In this document: piece after piece, positions 41,577 to 51,648 of the stretch
Layout: every line of letters starts with the position of its first letter
Position numbering within the stretch: position 1 is the stretch's first letter
Assembly: GCA_947499155.1 (NCBI GenBank)
Contig: CANMND010000006.1
Span: 186,001 to 250,000, forward strand
Reading direction: 5' to 3'
DNA length: 64,000 nucleotides
DNA from: an uncultured Sphingomonadales bacterium
GTDB lineage: Bacteria > Pseudomonadota > Alphaproteobacteria > Sphingomonadales > Rhodothalassiaceae
Notes under the pieces: model-generated
Told to the model about the DNA's origin: nothing
The model's input: the letters and a program-made list of their open reading frames with translations, nothing else
Database searches by the model: none
Made by a program: the position numbers and the translations under genes

Positions 41577-44240
41577 GTGCATCATCAGTATAGTCAGTGG
41601 CTGGAAGGAGTGTTGCAGGCATGGGCTGCATTCGTTGCACGCAACCGTCTCGCCAGCGCTCTTACATTAGCAGCACTGACAGCGGCGGCACTTGCCAGCG
41701 TATTGATGTTCATGACCATCAATACAGACAGTTCTGAAATGATTGATTCCCGTGTTCCTTTTCGTGTGAATACGTTGAAAATGGATGCGGCTTTCCCCCA
41801 CCAGACAAATCAGATGGTTGTGATCATTCGGGCCGATACACCGGATGAAGCGGACTATGCAGCGCGTGTCCTTGCAGACAGGCTGATTCTGGATACCGAA
41901 CATTTCAATGATGTGTTCGCTGCGAGCATCGATCCGTTTTTTGAACGACAGGGCCTTTTGTTTCTGGACCTGGATGACCTGATGGATATGACGGGAAAAC
42001 TGTCCAGTGCGGGACCGTTGCTTGAAAAGCTGCTTTTGGACCCCAGTCTAGAACAGTTTTTTTATCAGCTGTCACGTGTTGCTCGTGCCAGTGACGAAGG
42101 CATCGGCCTTCCCATAGTGGCAGGAGCTTATGACGAGGTGGCGCGGGTTGTGGAAGGGGTTAATTCCGGCGAGATAACGCCCTTGTCATGGCAGCACATG
42201 TTCGGTCGCGACGACACATTAAACCAGCGGGTTCTTGTGGTGCAGCCGGTTCTGGATTTTCATTCCCTGCAACCGGCAAAAGCGGCTGTTGAGGCGCTGC
42301 GTACTGCACTTTCTGATCTGCCGGAGTCCGTGCTGGCCTCCACCCGTATCGCTATTACCGGTGACCCTGTGTTGCGAACGGAAGAGCTGAAAAGTGTCTC
42401 TCAGGGGATCGAGCTGTCTGCCCTGGTTTCTTTATTATTGATTTCGGGCCTGCTGATCATGGGCCTGCGTCACTGGCAGTTTGTGCTAACGGCACTGACA
42501 TCCCTTTTGTGCAGCATCGTTTTGACGGCAGGGTTTGCGGCCCTTGTGTTCGGAGCGCTCAATCTGGTCTCCATCGCTTTTACGGTTCTTCTGATCGGCC
42601 TTGGCATTGATTTTGCCATTCATCTTTTGCTGAATTATCGCGAACAGATAGACAGAGGGGCCAATCATCAGGGAGCTACCAACGGAGCGCTGAAGGACGT
42701 GGGGCCTGCTTTGGCTCTTGCCGCATTCACCACTGCGCTTGCGTTTTTTGCATTTATCCCGACAAAATTTGTTGGCATGGCGCAATTGGGCGTTATTTCA
42801 GGCGTTGGCGTTTTGATTGCTTGTGTAGTCGCCTGCACCTTGATTCCACTTATGCTGTCGTTTCTGCCAAAGGTAAGAGCACGACCTCCCTTGTCACCAC
42901 AAGGGCGGAACCTTAAAGCCCTGCTGTTTCGGCGTCTTGCCATCCCGATTGCGGTTATTGCAGTGTTTGTTGGTCTTTTGGGAACGACACAGTTAGGGCA
43001 AGTGCGCTTTGATGCAGACCCTATGAATTTGCGCGATCCTGATTCCCCCGGTGTGAAAGCCTTTCAAATGTTATTTGATCGCGCGCAGGACATGCCGTAC
43101 CGGCTGAATTACCTTGCCCCGGATCTGGATGACGCCCTAGAATTTGCAAGACAGGCGGAAGACAAGCCCAGCGTCCAAAAGGCCATTACTCTGGGTGATT
43201 TTGTACCGGACGATCAGGATATTAAACTGGCTGAGATAGATTTTCTGGCAGGTGATATGGCCTTTGTCCTAATGGCTGATGGCAAGAATGACCCGGTGGG
43301 GCGGGCGAGGGCCATGGCTGCCCGAGGTACGTCTGAAGACGCTGTGGCTGCCTTGCTGGGGGGGGCGGAATCAGTCGCTTTGTCTGAAGCAGGAACCGAT
43401 CGGGGCCGAGCTGCTGCGCGGCTTTATCAGGCTTTGGCGGACTTTGCGCCCCGCGCACAGGCTGATCCCGCACTTTACGACAAGCTGGATGGTCTGCTGT
43501 TACGCTTCTTTCCGATGCAGATTGAAAGATTACGTAAACAAATGACTGCACGTCCTGTTGATATTGACAGTCTGCCCCCAGATATTCGTGGGCGCTATAT
43601 GACAGAGGACGGGAAGGCGCGGGTTGAGGTTTTGCCAAAAGGTGATGCGCGAGATATCCAGGTCCGCAGAGTTTTTGTCGATGAAGTGGCGTCAGTCAGT
43701 CCGGATCTTTCAGGTGCCGCGTTTTCTGTAATGCGCGCGGGAGATGTTGTGGCGAATGCCATGATTCAGGCAACGCTTACTGCTCTGGTCCTGGCGGCAA
43801 TGTTGATTTTCTTCATGGCGAGACGCCTGGGTTTTGTGCTGATGGTTATGGCGCCTTTGGTTCTGGCTGCCGTACTTACAGCGGCCACCGGTGTCATAAT
43901 CGGGTTGCCGTTCAATTTCGCTAATGTGATCGTTCTGCCCTTGTTGATTGGCCTTGGCGTCGACAGTGCCATTCATCTTGTGATGCGGGCTGAGCATGTG
44001 GCCGAAGCAGGAGAAAATGCAGAAGCTGTATTTAACACCAGCACGCCACGTGCGGTTATATTCAGTGCGTTAACTACCATCGGTTCTTTCGGGTCGCTGG
44101 CGCTTTCCAGTCACCGTGGTACTGCCAGCATGGGCGAGCTGTTGATGATAGCTATTGCCTTCACCTTGCTGGCATCTCTTGTGGTGTTGCCGGGCTTGAT
44201 GCAATTGGCCACCGCCATCAGCAAGCGGAATGCGTCATGA
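41577..44240 (+). CDS. MMPL/RND family transporter, HpnN-like
   Basis: Two six-TM SSD/MMPL repeats (LIGLGIDFAIHLLLNYREQ; LIGLGVDSAIHLVMRAE), INTDSSEMIDSRVPFR N-terminal segment; GTG start. Confidence 0.85.
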   Translation: MHHQYSQWLEGVLQAWAAFVARNRLASALTLAALTAAALASVLMFMTINTDSSEMIDSRVPFRVNTLKMDAAFPHQTNQMVVIIRADTPDEADYAARVLADRLILDTEHFNDVFAASIDPFFERQGLLFLDLDDLMDMTGKLSSAGPLLEKLLLDPSLEQFFYQLSRVARASDEGIGLPIVAGAYDEVARVVEGVNSGEITPLSWQHMFGRDDTLNQRVLVVQPVLDFHSLQPAKAAVEALRTALSDLPESVLASTRIAITGDPVLRTEELKSVSQGIELSALVSLLLISGLLIMGLRHWQFVLTALTSLLCSIVLTAGFAALVFGALNLVSIAFTVLLIGLGIDFAIHLLLNYREQIDRGANHQGATNGALKDVGPALALAAFTTALAFFAFIPTKFVGMAQLGVISGVGVLIACVVACTLIPLMLSFLPKVRARPPLSPQGRNLKALLFRRLAIPIAVIAVFVGLLGTTQLGQVRFDADPMNLRDPDSPGVKAFQMLFDRAQDMPYRLNYLAPDLDDALEFARQAEDKPSVQKAITLGDFVPDDQDIKLAEIDFLAGDMAFVLMADGKNDPVGRARAMAARGTSEDAVAALLGGAESVALSEAGTDRGRAAARLYQALADFAPRAQADPALYDKLDGLLLRFFPMQIERLRKQMTARPVDIDSLPPDIRGRYMTEDGKARVEVLPKGDARDIQVRRVFVDEVASVSPDLSGAAFSVMRAGDVVANAMIQATLTALVLAAMLIFFMARRLGFVLMVMAPLVLAAVLTAATGVIIGLPFNFANVIVLPLLIGLGVDSAIHLVMRAEHVAEAGENAEAVFNTSTPRAVIFSALTTIGSFGSLALSSHRGTASMGELLMIAIAFTLLASLVVLPGLMQLATAISKRNAS

Positions 44241-45259
44241 CAACTATGGCAGGTGCCCAGAAACAAGAGATCGACATCAAGGATATAGTCGGTGCAGCAA
44301 AGCGTCTGGACAGGGTCGCCATAAGGACGCCGCTTTTGGAAAATGCATGGCTTGATCAGGCGACTGGTGGCCGCGTTTTTATCAAACCCGAATGTCTGCA
44401 ACTGACAGGATCATTCAAGATCAGGGGCGCCTATAACCGCCTGTCTCAGTTAAGCACTGCCGAAAAGAAAGCAGGTGTTGTGGCGTTTTCCTCCGGCAAT
44501 CATGCCCAGGGTGTGGCTGAGGCTGCCAGACGTCTGGATATAAAGGCCCGCATCGTCATGCCATCTGACGCTCCAAAATTAAAGCTTAACAACACCCGAG
44601 CTCTTGGGGCTGACATAATTCTGTATGATCGATTGTCTGAAAGCCGTGAGGAGATTGCAGCGCAGATAGCAGAGGAAACTGGAGCAGTTCTGGTGCCGTC
44701 TTATGATGATGTGCACATCATGGCAGGGCAGGGAACGGTCGGCCTTGAAATTGCTCAGCAGGTGATTGAGAAAGGCGCTGAGATTGATGCTGCACTCATT
44801 CCGGTGGGTGGTGGTGGCCTTATAGCAGGAAGCGCCATGGCCTTGAAGGATGCTTTTCCAACACTGGCTGTTCATGGTGTGGAGCCAGAAGGCTTTGATG
44901 ATACAGCCCGATCCTTGCGGCTTGGCAGACCCGTGGAGAACAATCCGGACGCCCGCTCCGTTTGTGACGCTCTGCTGGCATCAACACCGGGCCGTTTGAC
45001 TTTTCTACATAATATGCGCTTGCTGGACGAGGGCCTTGCTGTCACCGATCAGGAAGTTATTGGTGCCATGCGCTTTGCCTATGACCGCCTGAAACTGGCG
45101 GTGGAACCGGGCGGAGCTGTTGCCCTGGCCGCCCTTTTGTCAGGAAAGTTTAAAGCACGCGGTCGGACAATTGCTATTGTGTTGTCTGGTGGGAATGTGG
45201 ATGCGGACCAGTTTGTGTCTTGGCTGTCCCGGCCTGACTATGACCCGCTTGTAGTTTGA
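44237..45259 (+). CDS. ilvA: Threonine ammonia-lyase/threonine dehydratase (PLP fold type II)
   Basis: ECLQLTGSFKIRGAYNRL, SSGNHAQGVAEAARRL, PVGGGGLIAG; ATGA overlap with the upstream gene. Confidence 0.92.
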   Translation: MTTMAGAQKQEIDIKDIVGAAKRLDRVAIRTPLLENAWLDQATGGRVFIKPECLQLTGSFKIRGAYNRLSQLSTAEKKAGVVAFSSGNHAQGVAEAARRLDIKARIVMPSDAPKLKLNNTRALGADIILYDRLSESREEIAAQIAEETGAVLVPSYDDVHIMAGQGTVGLEIAQQVIEKGAEIDAALIPVGGGGLIAGSAMALKDAFPTLAVHGVEPEGFDDTARSLRLGRPVENNPDARSVCDALLASTPGRLTFLHNMRLLDEGLAVTDQEVIGAMRFAYDRLKLAVEPGGAVALAALLSGKFKARGRTIAIVLSGGNVDADQFVSWLSRPDYDPLVV

Positions 45260-45287
45260 TTGTCGCGGGCAAAACCAGGCTTGTGGC

Positions 45288-46379
45288 TCAGGTTTCTGTG
45301 GCATCATCATCGGTGAAGTTCTTTTCGCGTGCAAATCGGATCAGGGCAATAGCCAGTGCCAGAATAACCGGCCCCAGTAGCAATCCCACCATGCCAAAAG
45401 CCAATGCTCCCCCGATGACACCAATAAAAACAGTGAGCGTACTCACATGTGACTGGCTGGACACCAGTAAAGGGCGAAGAAAATTGTCGATGGTTCCCAC
45501 AAGCAATGTGCCCCAAAGGGCGAGGCCGATCGCTGCTATCCAACGGTCGTTCATGGCAAGGATTACACAGACCGGCGCCCAGACAAAGGCCGTCCCACCC
45601 ACGGGCAGTAAGGCAAGCAAGGCGGCAATCACGCCTAGAACCACGGGTGCGGGGATGTTCAATACAGCCAAAGCCGCACCGGTTAGCGCACCTTGGATGA
45701 GGGCGGTAAAAACTGTGCCGAAGACGACAGCACGCATGACGTCAGAAAGGTGAACTGTCAGACTTTCCTTATGTACATCTGACAAGGGAATGAGGTTTCT
45801 ACATATTGTCAGAAGGGCGGCACCATCGCGGAGGAAAAAGAACAAGATGAAAATGGTGATGGAAAATATCGTTGCGGTATTGAGTGCGCCAAGGACAAAT
45901 TCACCACTAGCCGAGACCAGAAATCCCAGTGCCTTGGCGGCGCCTTCATTTATCCATCTTGTGATGTCGTCCTGTCCTACATCCAGGGCAGTTTCAAGCC
46001 AGACAGTCACGGGAGAATGAAGCAAGACGGCCATGGCTTGCTTTGGTATTGAGCCGTCCGCCCCCTGTGCGCCTTGCAAGAGTTCAGATGCCTGAAGGAT
46101 GAAGGCAGCCATCAGCAGGGATAATGGCCCTAATAAAAACAACAAGGTGAGGACCGTCAGCAATAATGCCGACCAAGTTGTGCGCCCGTTCAACCAGGTT
46201 ACCAGGCGGACATAAAGTGGATAAAGCAAAAAGGCGAATACAAAAGCCCAGGCAAGGGCGGGCAGAAAAGGGGCAATGATCAGATAAACCAGAAAGCACA
46301 GAAACAAGAGCGTTCCAATTGCAAAAACCCGTTTGTATATCAACTGCTCAGACACGGGTTTTGTCTGCTTGGCTTTCAT
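45288..46379 (-). CDS. AI-2E family transporter (UPF0118)
   Basis: Multi-TM protein; FPALAWAFVFAFLLYPLYVRL-like N-terminus, LPVGGTAFVWAPVCVIL, NFLRPLLVSSQSHVSTLTVFIGVIGGALAFGMVGLLLGPVILA. Confidence 0.9.
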   Translation of the reverse strand: MKAKQTKPVSEQLIYKRVFAIGTLLFLCFLVYLIIAPFLPALAWAFVFAFLLYPLYVRLVTWLNGRTTWSALLLTVLTLLFLLGPLSLLMAAFILQASELLQGAQGADGSIPKQAMAVLLHSPVTVWLETALDVGQDDITRWINEGAAKALGFLVSASGEFVLGALNTATIFSITIFILFFFLRDGAALLTICRNLIPLSDVHKESLTVHLSDVMRAVVFGTVFTALIQGALTGAALAVLNIPAPVVLGVIAALLALLPVGGTAFVWAPVCVILAMNDRWIAAIGLALWGTLLVGTIDNFLRPLLVSSQSHVSTLTVFIGVIGGALAFGMVGLLLGPVILALAIALIRFAREKNFTDDDATET

Positions 46380-46447
46380 CCGTTGGTCCTAGTGGTTGCA
46401 TTGCCCCCGTCAGGATATGCCACTGTCTGCGCCGTCAGTGTCGTTAT

Positions 46448-47662
46448 TTATTTATACACTATACTCTTGTTATATGCTTGTAAAAGATCGTCAAAAAGAT
46501 CAAGCGGATCTTCCAGACCAACAGACAGACGGATCATGCCGGGTGAAATCCCCATACCCTCACGCACAGATTCGTCTAGTGCCTTGTGAGTCGTACTCCA
46601 TGGGTGAGCAGCTATGGAGCGGCTGTCACCAAGATTGTTGGAGATATCGATCAATTCCAGGGCGTTCAGGAATTCAAAGGCTTGTCTTTCGCCACCCTTC
46701 AGGGTGAAAGAAATGACCGTGCCGCCTCGACGCATTTGTGACGCGGCTAATTCTGCTTGCGGGAATGTTGCAAGAGAAGGGTGTCGGACTGAGACGCCTG
46801 CATGTTGTAGCGCTTGTGCGATGTAATCTGCCCTGTCGCACATGGCAGTTACCCGCAGTTCCAGTGTTTCAAGGGATTTGAGTAATATCCACGCATTAAA
46901 GGGTGACAGCGTCGGCCCTGTGTGGCGAAGGAATGGCCCCAGTTCATCTTCGATAATGGCATTGGATCCGAGCACTACGCCGCCGAGTGTCCGGCCTTGT
47001 CCATCAATGTGCTTGGTGGCTGAGTAACATACGATATCTGCCCCAAGTTCCAGCGGCTTTTGAATGACGGGTGAGGCAAAAACGTTATCAACAACCAGAC
47101 GCAGACCAGCCTCATGGGCAATCGCTGCAACTGCCCTGATATCAATGATCTCAAGGGTAGGATTGGCCGGTGATTCAAGGAAAAACAGTTTTGTTTCCGG
47201 ACGGATGGCAGCAAACCAGGCATCTGTGTCGGTCCCATCGACAATAGTGGTATGGATGCCATAACGCGGCAGCAATGTATCCATCATGTACCTGCATGAG
47301 CCAAATAATGCCCGGGCTGCAACTACATGATCACCAGCTTTTAAAAGGCCAAGTAGCGCCGCGTTCATCGCTGCCATGCCGCTGGCTGTTGCGGCTGCTT
47401 TTTCTGCGCCCTCCAAAAGTGCCATGCGGTTTTCAAACATGGCAGTGGTAGGATTACCCTGTCTTGTATAGGTAAAGCCTTCTTCCTCACCCTCAAAACG
47501 CCGAACAGCACTTTCAGCACTGTCATAGGCAAAGCTTGACGTCATGAAGAGAGCTTCTGACATTTCGCCCAGATTGCTTTTAAAAGACCCACCACGCACA
47601 AGCGTTGTTGCCTGACGCCATTGTCCGGTTTTGGTCCGGTTAATACCGGCTTTCGATTTCAT
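46448..47662 (-). CDS. metZ: O-succinylhomoserine sulfhydrylase (Cys/Met metabolism PLP enzyme)
   Basis: TLVRGGSFKSNLGEMSEALFMTSSFAYDSAESAVRRFEGEEEGFTYTRQGNPT; ATKHIDGQGRTLGGVV. Confidence 0.94.
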   Translation of the reverse strand: MKSKAGINRTKTGQWRQATTLVRGGSFKSNLGEMSEALFMTSSFAYDSAESAVRRFEGEEEGFTYTRQGNPTTAMFENRMALLEGAEKAAATASGMAAMNAALLGLLKAGDHVVAARALFGSCRYMMDTLLPRYGIHTTIVDGTDTDAWFAAIRPETKLFFLESPANPTLEIIDIRAVAAIAHEAGLRLVVDNVFASPVIQKPLELGADIVCYSATKHIDGQGRTLGGVVLGSNAIIEDELGPFLRHTGPTLSPFNAWILLKSLETLELRVTAMCDRADYIAQALQHAGVSVRHPSLATFPQAELAASQMRRGGTVISFTLKGGERQAFEFLNALELIDISNNLGDSRSIAAHPWSTTHKALDESVREGMGISPGMIRLSVGLEDPLDLFDDLLQAYNKSIVYK

Positions 47663-47733
47663 GATAAAACGCCCTTCATTTCTCGTCACATTAAATACGC
47701 CCCGACCGGCGTCAGGAAGTCGAGGCGAACCCC

Positions 47734-47790
47734 TACCTTTTAGCGAGATTATTTAACGTGGCCGCAAGCCGATCGGATCAAATCACCACG
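47734..47790 (-). promoter_or_regulatory. SAM-II riboswitch-like leader of metZ
   Basis: Minus strand CGTGGTGATTTGATCCGATCGGCTTGCGGCCACGTTAAATAATCTCGCTAAAAGGT: P1 CGUGGU/GCCACG, GAUU/AAUC pseudoknot, conserved GCUUGC and CGCUAAAAGG segments. Confidence 0.9.
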
Positions 47791-47904
47791 TAGTCCCAAA
47801 AAAGCGTGTAATTATGCATTCGTCAAGTGTGTTGATGTGTTGCAGCAGGTGCTGGAGCAGCATACATAAGGATAAAGTCACTCCCTAAGAGCCAAGGATC
47901 AGAC

Positions 47905-48231
47905 ATGAACACATTTGATGATCGCAAGAAAACGTTTGAGCGCAAATTCGCTCATGATCAAGACATTACGTGGAAGGCGACAGTGCGTCGCAACAATCTA
48001 ATCGGCCTGTGGGCCGCAGAAAAGATGGGTCTGACCGGGCAGCAAGCCGACGATTATGCAAAAAGCGTAATCGCTGCCGACTTTGAAGAAGTGGGTGATC
48101 AGGACGTAATCCGCAAACTTGAGGCCGATTTCAAGGCACATAAAGTCGAAATTTCACGCCATATGATCGAACGGCAGATGCAGGAATTCCTGGATGAGGC
48201 GCGTCGCCAGGTAATGAAAGAAACAAACTAG
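47905..48231 (+). CDS. DUF1476 family protein (F1-ATPase zeta-type inhibitor)
   Basis: MNTFDDRKKTFERKFAHDQDITWKATVRRNNLIGLWAAEKMGLTGQQADDYAKSVIAADFEE. Confidence 0.93.
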   Translation: MNTFDDRKKTFERKFAHDQDITWKATVRRNNLIGLWAAEKMGLTGQQADDYAKSVIAADFEEVGDQDVIRKLEADFKAHKVEISRHMIERQMQEFLDEARRQVMKETN

Positions 48232-48288
48232 AATCCTGACATGACAGATATAATCAGCTCTATCGCTGTATCCGGCGGTGGAGCTTTC

Positions 48289-50208
48289 TTATTCTGCAAG
48301 CAAAATTTCGCAATCTCCAGAAGCGCTGTCTTTGTTGGGTACATCATAACCTGTCAATGAGCTGACCATGGCGTAAACTCTGTTTATATCCAGAGGCTTG
48401 GTCAGAAAGGCGTCAGCTCCTGCATCCATGCACGCGTATTCGTCAGATTGGTTAACATTGGCTGTCAGGGCCAGGATGGGAGTATGTACGTTGTTTTCCA
48501 TCGCGCGAATTTGTTTTATCGCTTCCACTCCGTCCATTCCCGGCATGCGCATGTCCATGAATACCAGAGTGAACGGGCCTTTTGTCTCATAAGCCTCTAT
48601 GGCTTCTTTGCCGCTCATCGCAGTGACATTATCGCTAAGATAGGGGGCAAGAATTGCGTCAAGCACTCGGTGGTTAATCAAATTATCATCAACGACCAGG
48701 AATCGTGGCGGTAAGCTTTTGTCGTGTGCCCGAGACCAGGCTGGTTGAGAACTCGTAGCCTGGGAGGCGTTGTCTTTATGCTCTGGTAATGGTTGACAGG
48801 GGATTGTGAATGCAAACATCGAGCCTTCGTTCGGCATGCTTTGCAGTGTGATCTGGCCGCGCATCAATTCGACCAGTTCCTGAACAATTGCGAGACCAAG
48901 ACCGGCACCATCGCTATTGCGCGTGGCCTTGCTTTCCACTTTGTAAAAACGTTCAAAGATTTTTTTGTGATGAGAAGGCTCGATTCCAATTCCAGTATCG
49001 CTAACAAGAAAACGCAGCATATCGGACTCTGGGGCTTTGTTCTCTCGTAAGATATGAAGGGCGACTTCCCCGTCTTTCGTAAATTTGATTGCGTTCTCGA
49101 TCAGATTAAACAGGACTTGCCTCAATCGTGTACTGTCCGAGGCGATTAATCGTGGAACATTGTCAGCCCGTTCCACAAGAAATTTCAATCCCTTCTCTTC
49201 TGCGCGTTTGCGCCATAAATTAAGTCCGGCATCAATCATGTTGTCGAGATCAACCGCTGCATTTTCCAATTGCAGGTGGCCTGTCTCATTCATGGACAAG
49301 TCCAGAATATTACTGGCAATCTTTAATAGCAGATGGCCAGAATCCACGATGGTTGAGACCTGCTGCTTTTGATCCTCGTCCAGATTGGATCGTGCAAGCG
49401 TTTCGGCCATGCCGAGGACCCCGTTTAATGGGGTGCGAACCTCGTGGCTCATGACAGCTATGAAATCGGCTTTGGTCTTGGCAAGGCTTTCCGCATGTCG
49501 TCTTTTGCTGTCGGCCTCGTCATTAGCTTTTGCGAGCGCATCTATCAGGGTCATTTGTTGGGCAAGGCTAAGATAAAGCGCTTTATTTGAATGCCTTGTC
49601 ACGAAGACGAGAATGACTATGGCGCCGGCCATAAGACAACCTACAAATAGCTGCAACCATCCGCCGGGCTGAGAGATATCGAGAAGGGAGAGGATGATAA
49701 TCAATCCGCCCGGAATTGCAGCGTTAATTATTGAAAATATGAGAAACCGGCTTGGTTGATAGGCCAGGTTGGTGCCGATACCTGTCAAGATCAGAAGGGA
49801 TGCAATTTTTCCGGAAGGTACATCAGCCTGGTGAAATAGATAGGTCCCAGTAGTCCAAGCAACAAGGATGACAACAGTAAGACTATCATTCCAAAGTCTT
49901 ATGGAGGTGAAATTTGTTTCACTCTTCAGCTTTTGCCGTGTTTTGCGGGACCACAGATGGTAACCAATTTCCAATGCAATCCCGAGCGCAACCCAGACGA
50001 TCGTCCACAAGGCGTGGGTGCTCAGATAGAACACCGTTCCAAGGCAAACGAGTACAAATGACCGGAACGGCATGTTCCAGCTCTCCGTACGAAAGTACGC
50101 CTGAAGCGACAAACGCGTGGCATCACTTGCTATTTTGTCATTCGAAGCCGGAACCAACAGTTTCACCAACGGTATATTACGAAGCATTTCAGAAATGCTA
50201 TCTAGCAC
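48289..50208 (-). CDS. Hybrid sensor histidine kinase/response regulator
   Basis: TM region, ADFIAVMSHEVRTPLNGVLGMAETL (H-box), GAGLGLAIVQEL, C-terminal REC FLVVDDN...LVFMDMRMPGMDG...TKPLD. Confidence 0.93.
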   Translation of the reverse strand: MLDSISEMLRNIPLVKLLVPASNDKIASDATRLSLQAYFRTESWNMPFRSFVLVCLGTVFYLSTHALWTIVWVALGIALEIGYHLWSRKTRQKLKSETNFTSIRLWNDSLTVVILVAWTTGTYLFHQADVPSGKIASLLILTGIGTNLAYQPSRFLIFSIINAAIPGGLIIILSLLDISQPGGWLQLFVGCLMAGAIVILVFVTRHSNKALYLSLAQQMTLIDALAKANDEADSKRRHAESLAKTKADFIAVMSHEVRTPLNGVLGMAETLARSNLDEDQKQQVSTIVDSGHLLLKIASNILDLSMNETGHLQLENAAVDLDNMIDAGLNLWRKRAEEKGLKFLVERADNVPRLIASDSTRLRQVLFNLIENAIKFTKDGEVALHILRENKAPESDMLRFLVSDTGIGIEPSHHKKIFERFYKVESKATRNSDGAGLGLAIVQELVELMRGQITLQSMPNEGSMFAFTIPCQPLPEHKDNASQATSSQPAWSRAHDKSLPPRFLVVDDNLINHRVLDAILAPYLSDNVTAMSGKEAIEAYETKGPFTLVFMDMRMPGMDGVEAIKQIRAMENNVHTPILALTANVNQSDEYACMDAGADAFLTKPLDINRVYAMVSSLTGYDVPNKDSASGDCEILLAE

Positions 50209-50247
50209 GCGTTAAGTAAAGCTGAAAATTCAATTGGCAGGGTAGGA

Positions 50248-51552
50248 TTATTCCGTTTCAAAAACCCTTTGAAAAATAAGTTCCACATGTTTGGTATGAT
50301 AGCCCAGATCAAACAGGGCTTCGAGCTCCTCGGAGGCAAGGTTGTCTGTCACTTCCTTGTCCTGTTTGAGCAGGTCCAGCAGATGATATTTTCCATCAGT
50401 GTCCCAGACCTTCATGGCATTACGCTGAACCAGCCGGTAGGCATCTTCACGGCTGACGCCTTTTTGTGTGAGGGCCAAAAGCACGCGCTGGGAATTCACC
50501 AGCCCGCCAAGGCGATCCATATTGGCTTTCATACGATCAGGATAGACCAAGAGCTTGTCCATCACTCCGGTTAGTCGATGCAGCGCAAAGTCCAGTGTAA
50601 TGGTCGCGTCAGGGCCGATCATGCGCTCAACGGATGAGTGCGAGATATCACGTTCATGCCAGAGTGCGACATTTTCCATGGCGGGGAATGCGTATGAACG
50701 AACCATGCGGGCAAGGCCGGTGAGATTTTCTGTCAGCACTGGGTTGCGTTTGTGCGGCATGGCGGAACTGCCTTTTTGGCCCGGTGAGAAATATTCTTCC
50801 GCTTCCAGTACTTCGGTCCGTTGCAGGTGGCGTACTTCAGTTGCCAGCCGTTCGACAGAGCTGGCGATCACTGCCAGAGTCGCAAAGTACATGGCATGGC
50901 GATCACGGGGGACAACCTGAGTGGATACAGGCTCGATAGTCAGGCCAAGCTTTTCAGCAACATGGGCCTCGACATAAGGATCGATATTGGCAAATGTGCC
51001 GATCGCTCCTGATATGGCGCAGGTGGCAACGTCTTCCCGTGCTGCGATCAGGCGCTTTTTCGCTCGGCTGAATTCCGCATAGGCCTGGGCGAGTTTCAGG
51101 CCGAAAGTTGTGGGTTCGGCGTGAATGCCGTGGCTTCTGCCGATGGTGATATTGTCGCGGTGCTCATAGGCCCGGCGCTTCAAAACTGACAGCAGTTGGT
51201 CAAGATCGCTCAGCAACAGATCAGCCGCCCGGACAAGCTGGATATTAAAGCATGTGTCCAGCACATCAGACGATGTCATGCCCTGATGAACAAAGCGGGC
51301 TTCCGGTCCTACATGTTCTGCAAGATTGGTGAGAAAGGCGATGACATCGTGCTTTACTTCTGCTTCGATCTCGTCGATCCGCTCCACTTCAAAGCGACCG
51401 CGCTCCCATACGGCCCGTGCTGCTTCTTTAGGGATAACACCCAAATCCGCCTGGGCATCGCAGGCATGAGCCTCGATCTCGAACCAGATGCGGAATTTTG
51501 TTTCCGGATCCCACAGGGCGGTCATTTCGGGACGCGAGTAACGCTCGATCAT
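50248..51552 (-). CDS. purB: Adenylosuccinate lyase
   Basis: MIERYSRPEMTALWDPETKFRIWFEIE, TSSDVLDTCFNIQL, PGQKGSSAMPHKRNPVLTENL. Confidence 0.97.
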   Translation of the reverse strand: MIERYSRPEMTALWDPETKFRIWFEIEAHACDAQADLGVIPKEAARAVWERGRFEVERIDEIEAEVKHDVIAFLTNLAEHVGPEARFVHQGMTSSDVLDTCFNIQLVRAADLLLSDLDQLLSVLKRRAYEHRDNITIGRSHGIHAEPTTFGLKLAQAYAEFSRAKKRLIAAREDVATCAISGAIGTFANIDPYVEAHVAEKLGLTIEPVSTQVVPRDRHAMYFATLAVIASSVERLATEVRHLQRTEVLEAEEYFSPGQKGSSAMPHKRNPVLTENLTGLARMVRSYAFPAMENVALWHERDISHSSVERMIGPDATITLDFALHRLTGVMDKLLVYPDRMKANMDRLGGLVNSQRVLLALTQKGVSREDAYRLVQRNAMKVWDTDGKYHLLDLLKQDKEVTDNLASEELEALFDLGYHTKHVELIFQRVFETE

Positions 51553-51648
51553 CAGGCAGCCTCCAGCAAATGCACATCAAATTGCGCCGACTGACTAGCA
51601 CTCGCTCGTACCAAGAGCAAGCAGGCGAGGCCGATGATGTATATCTTG

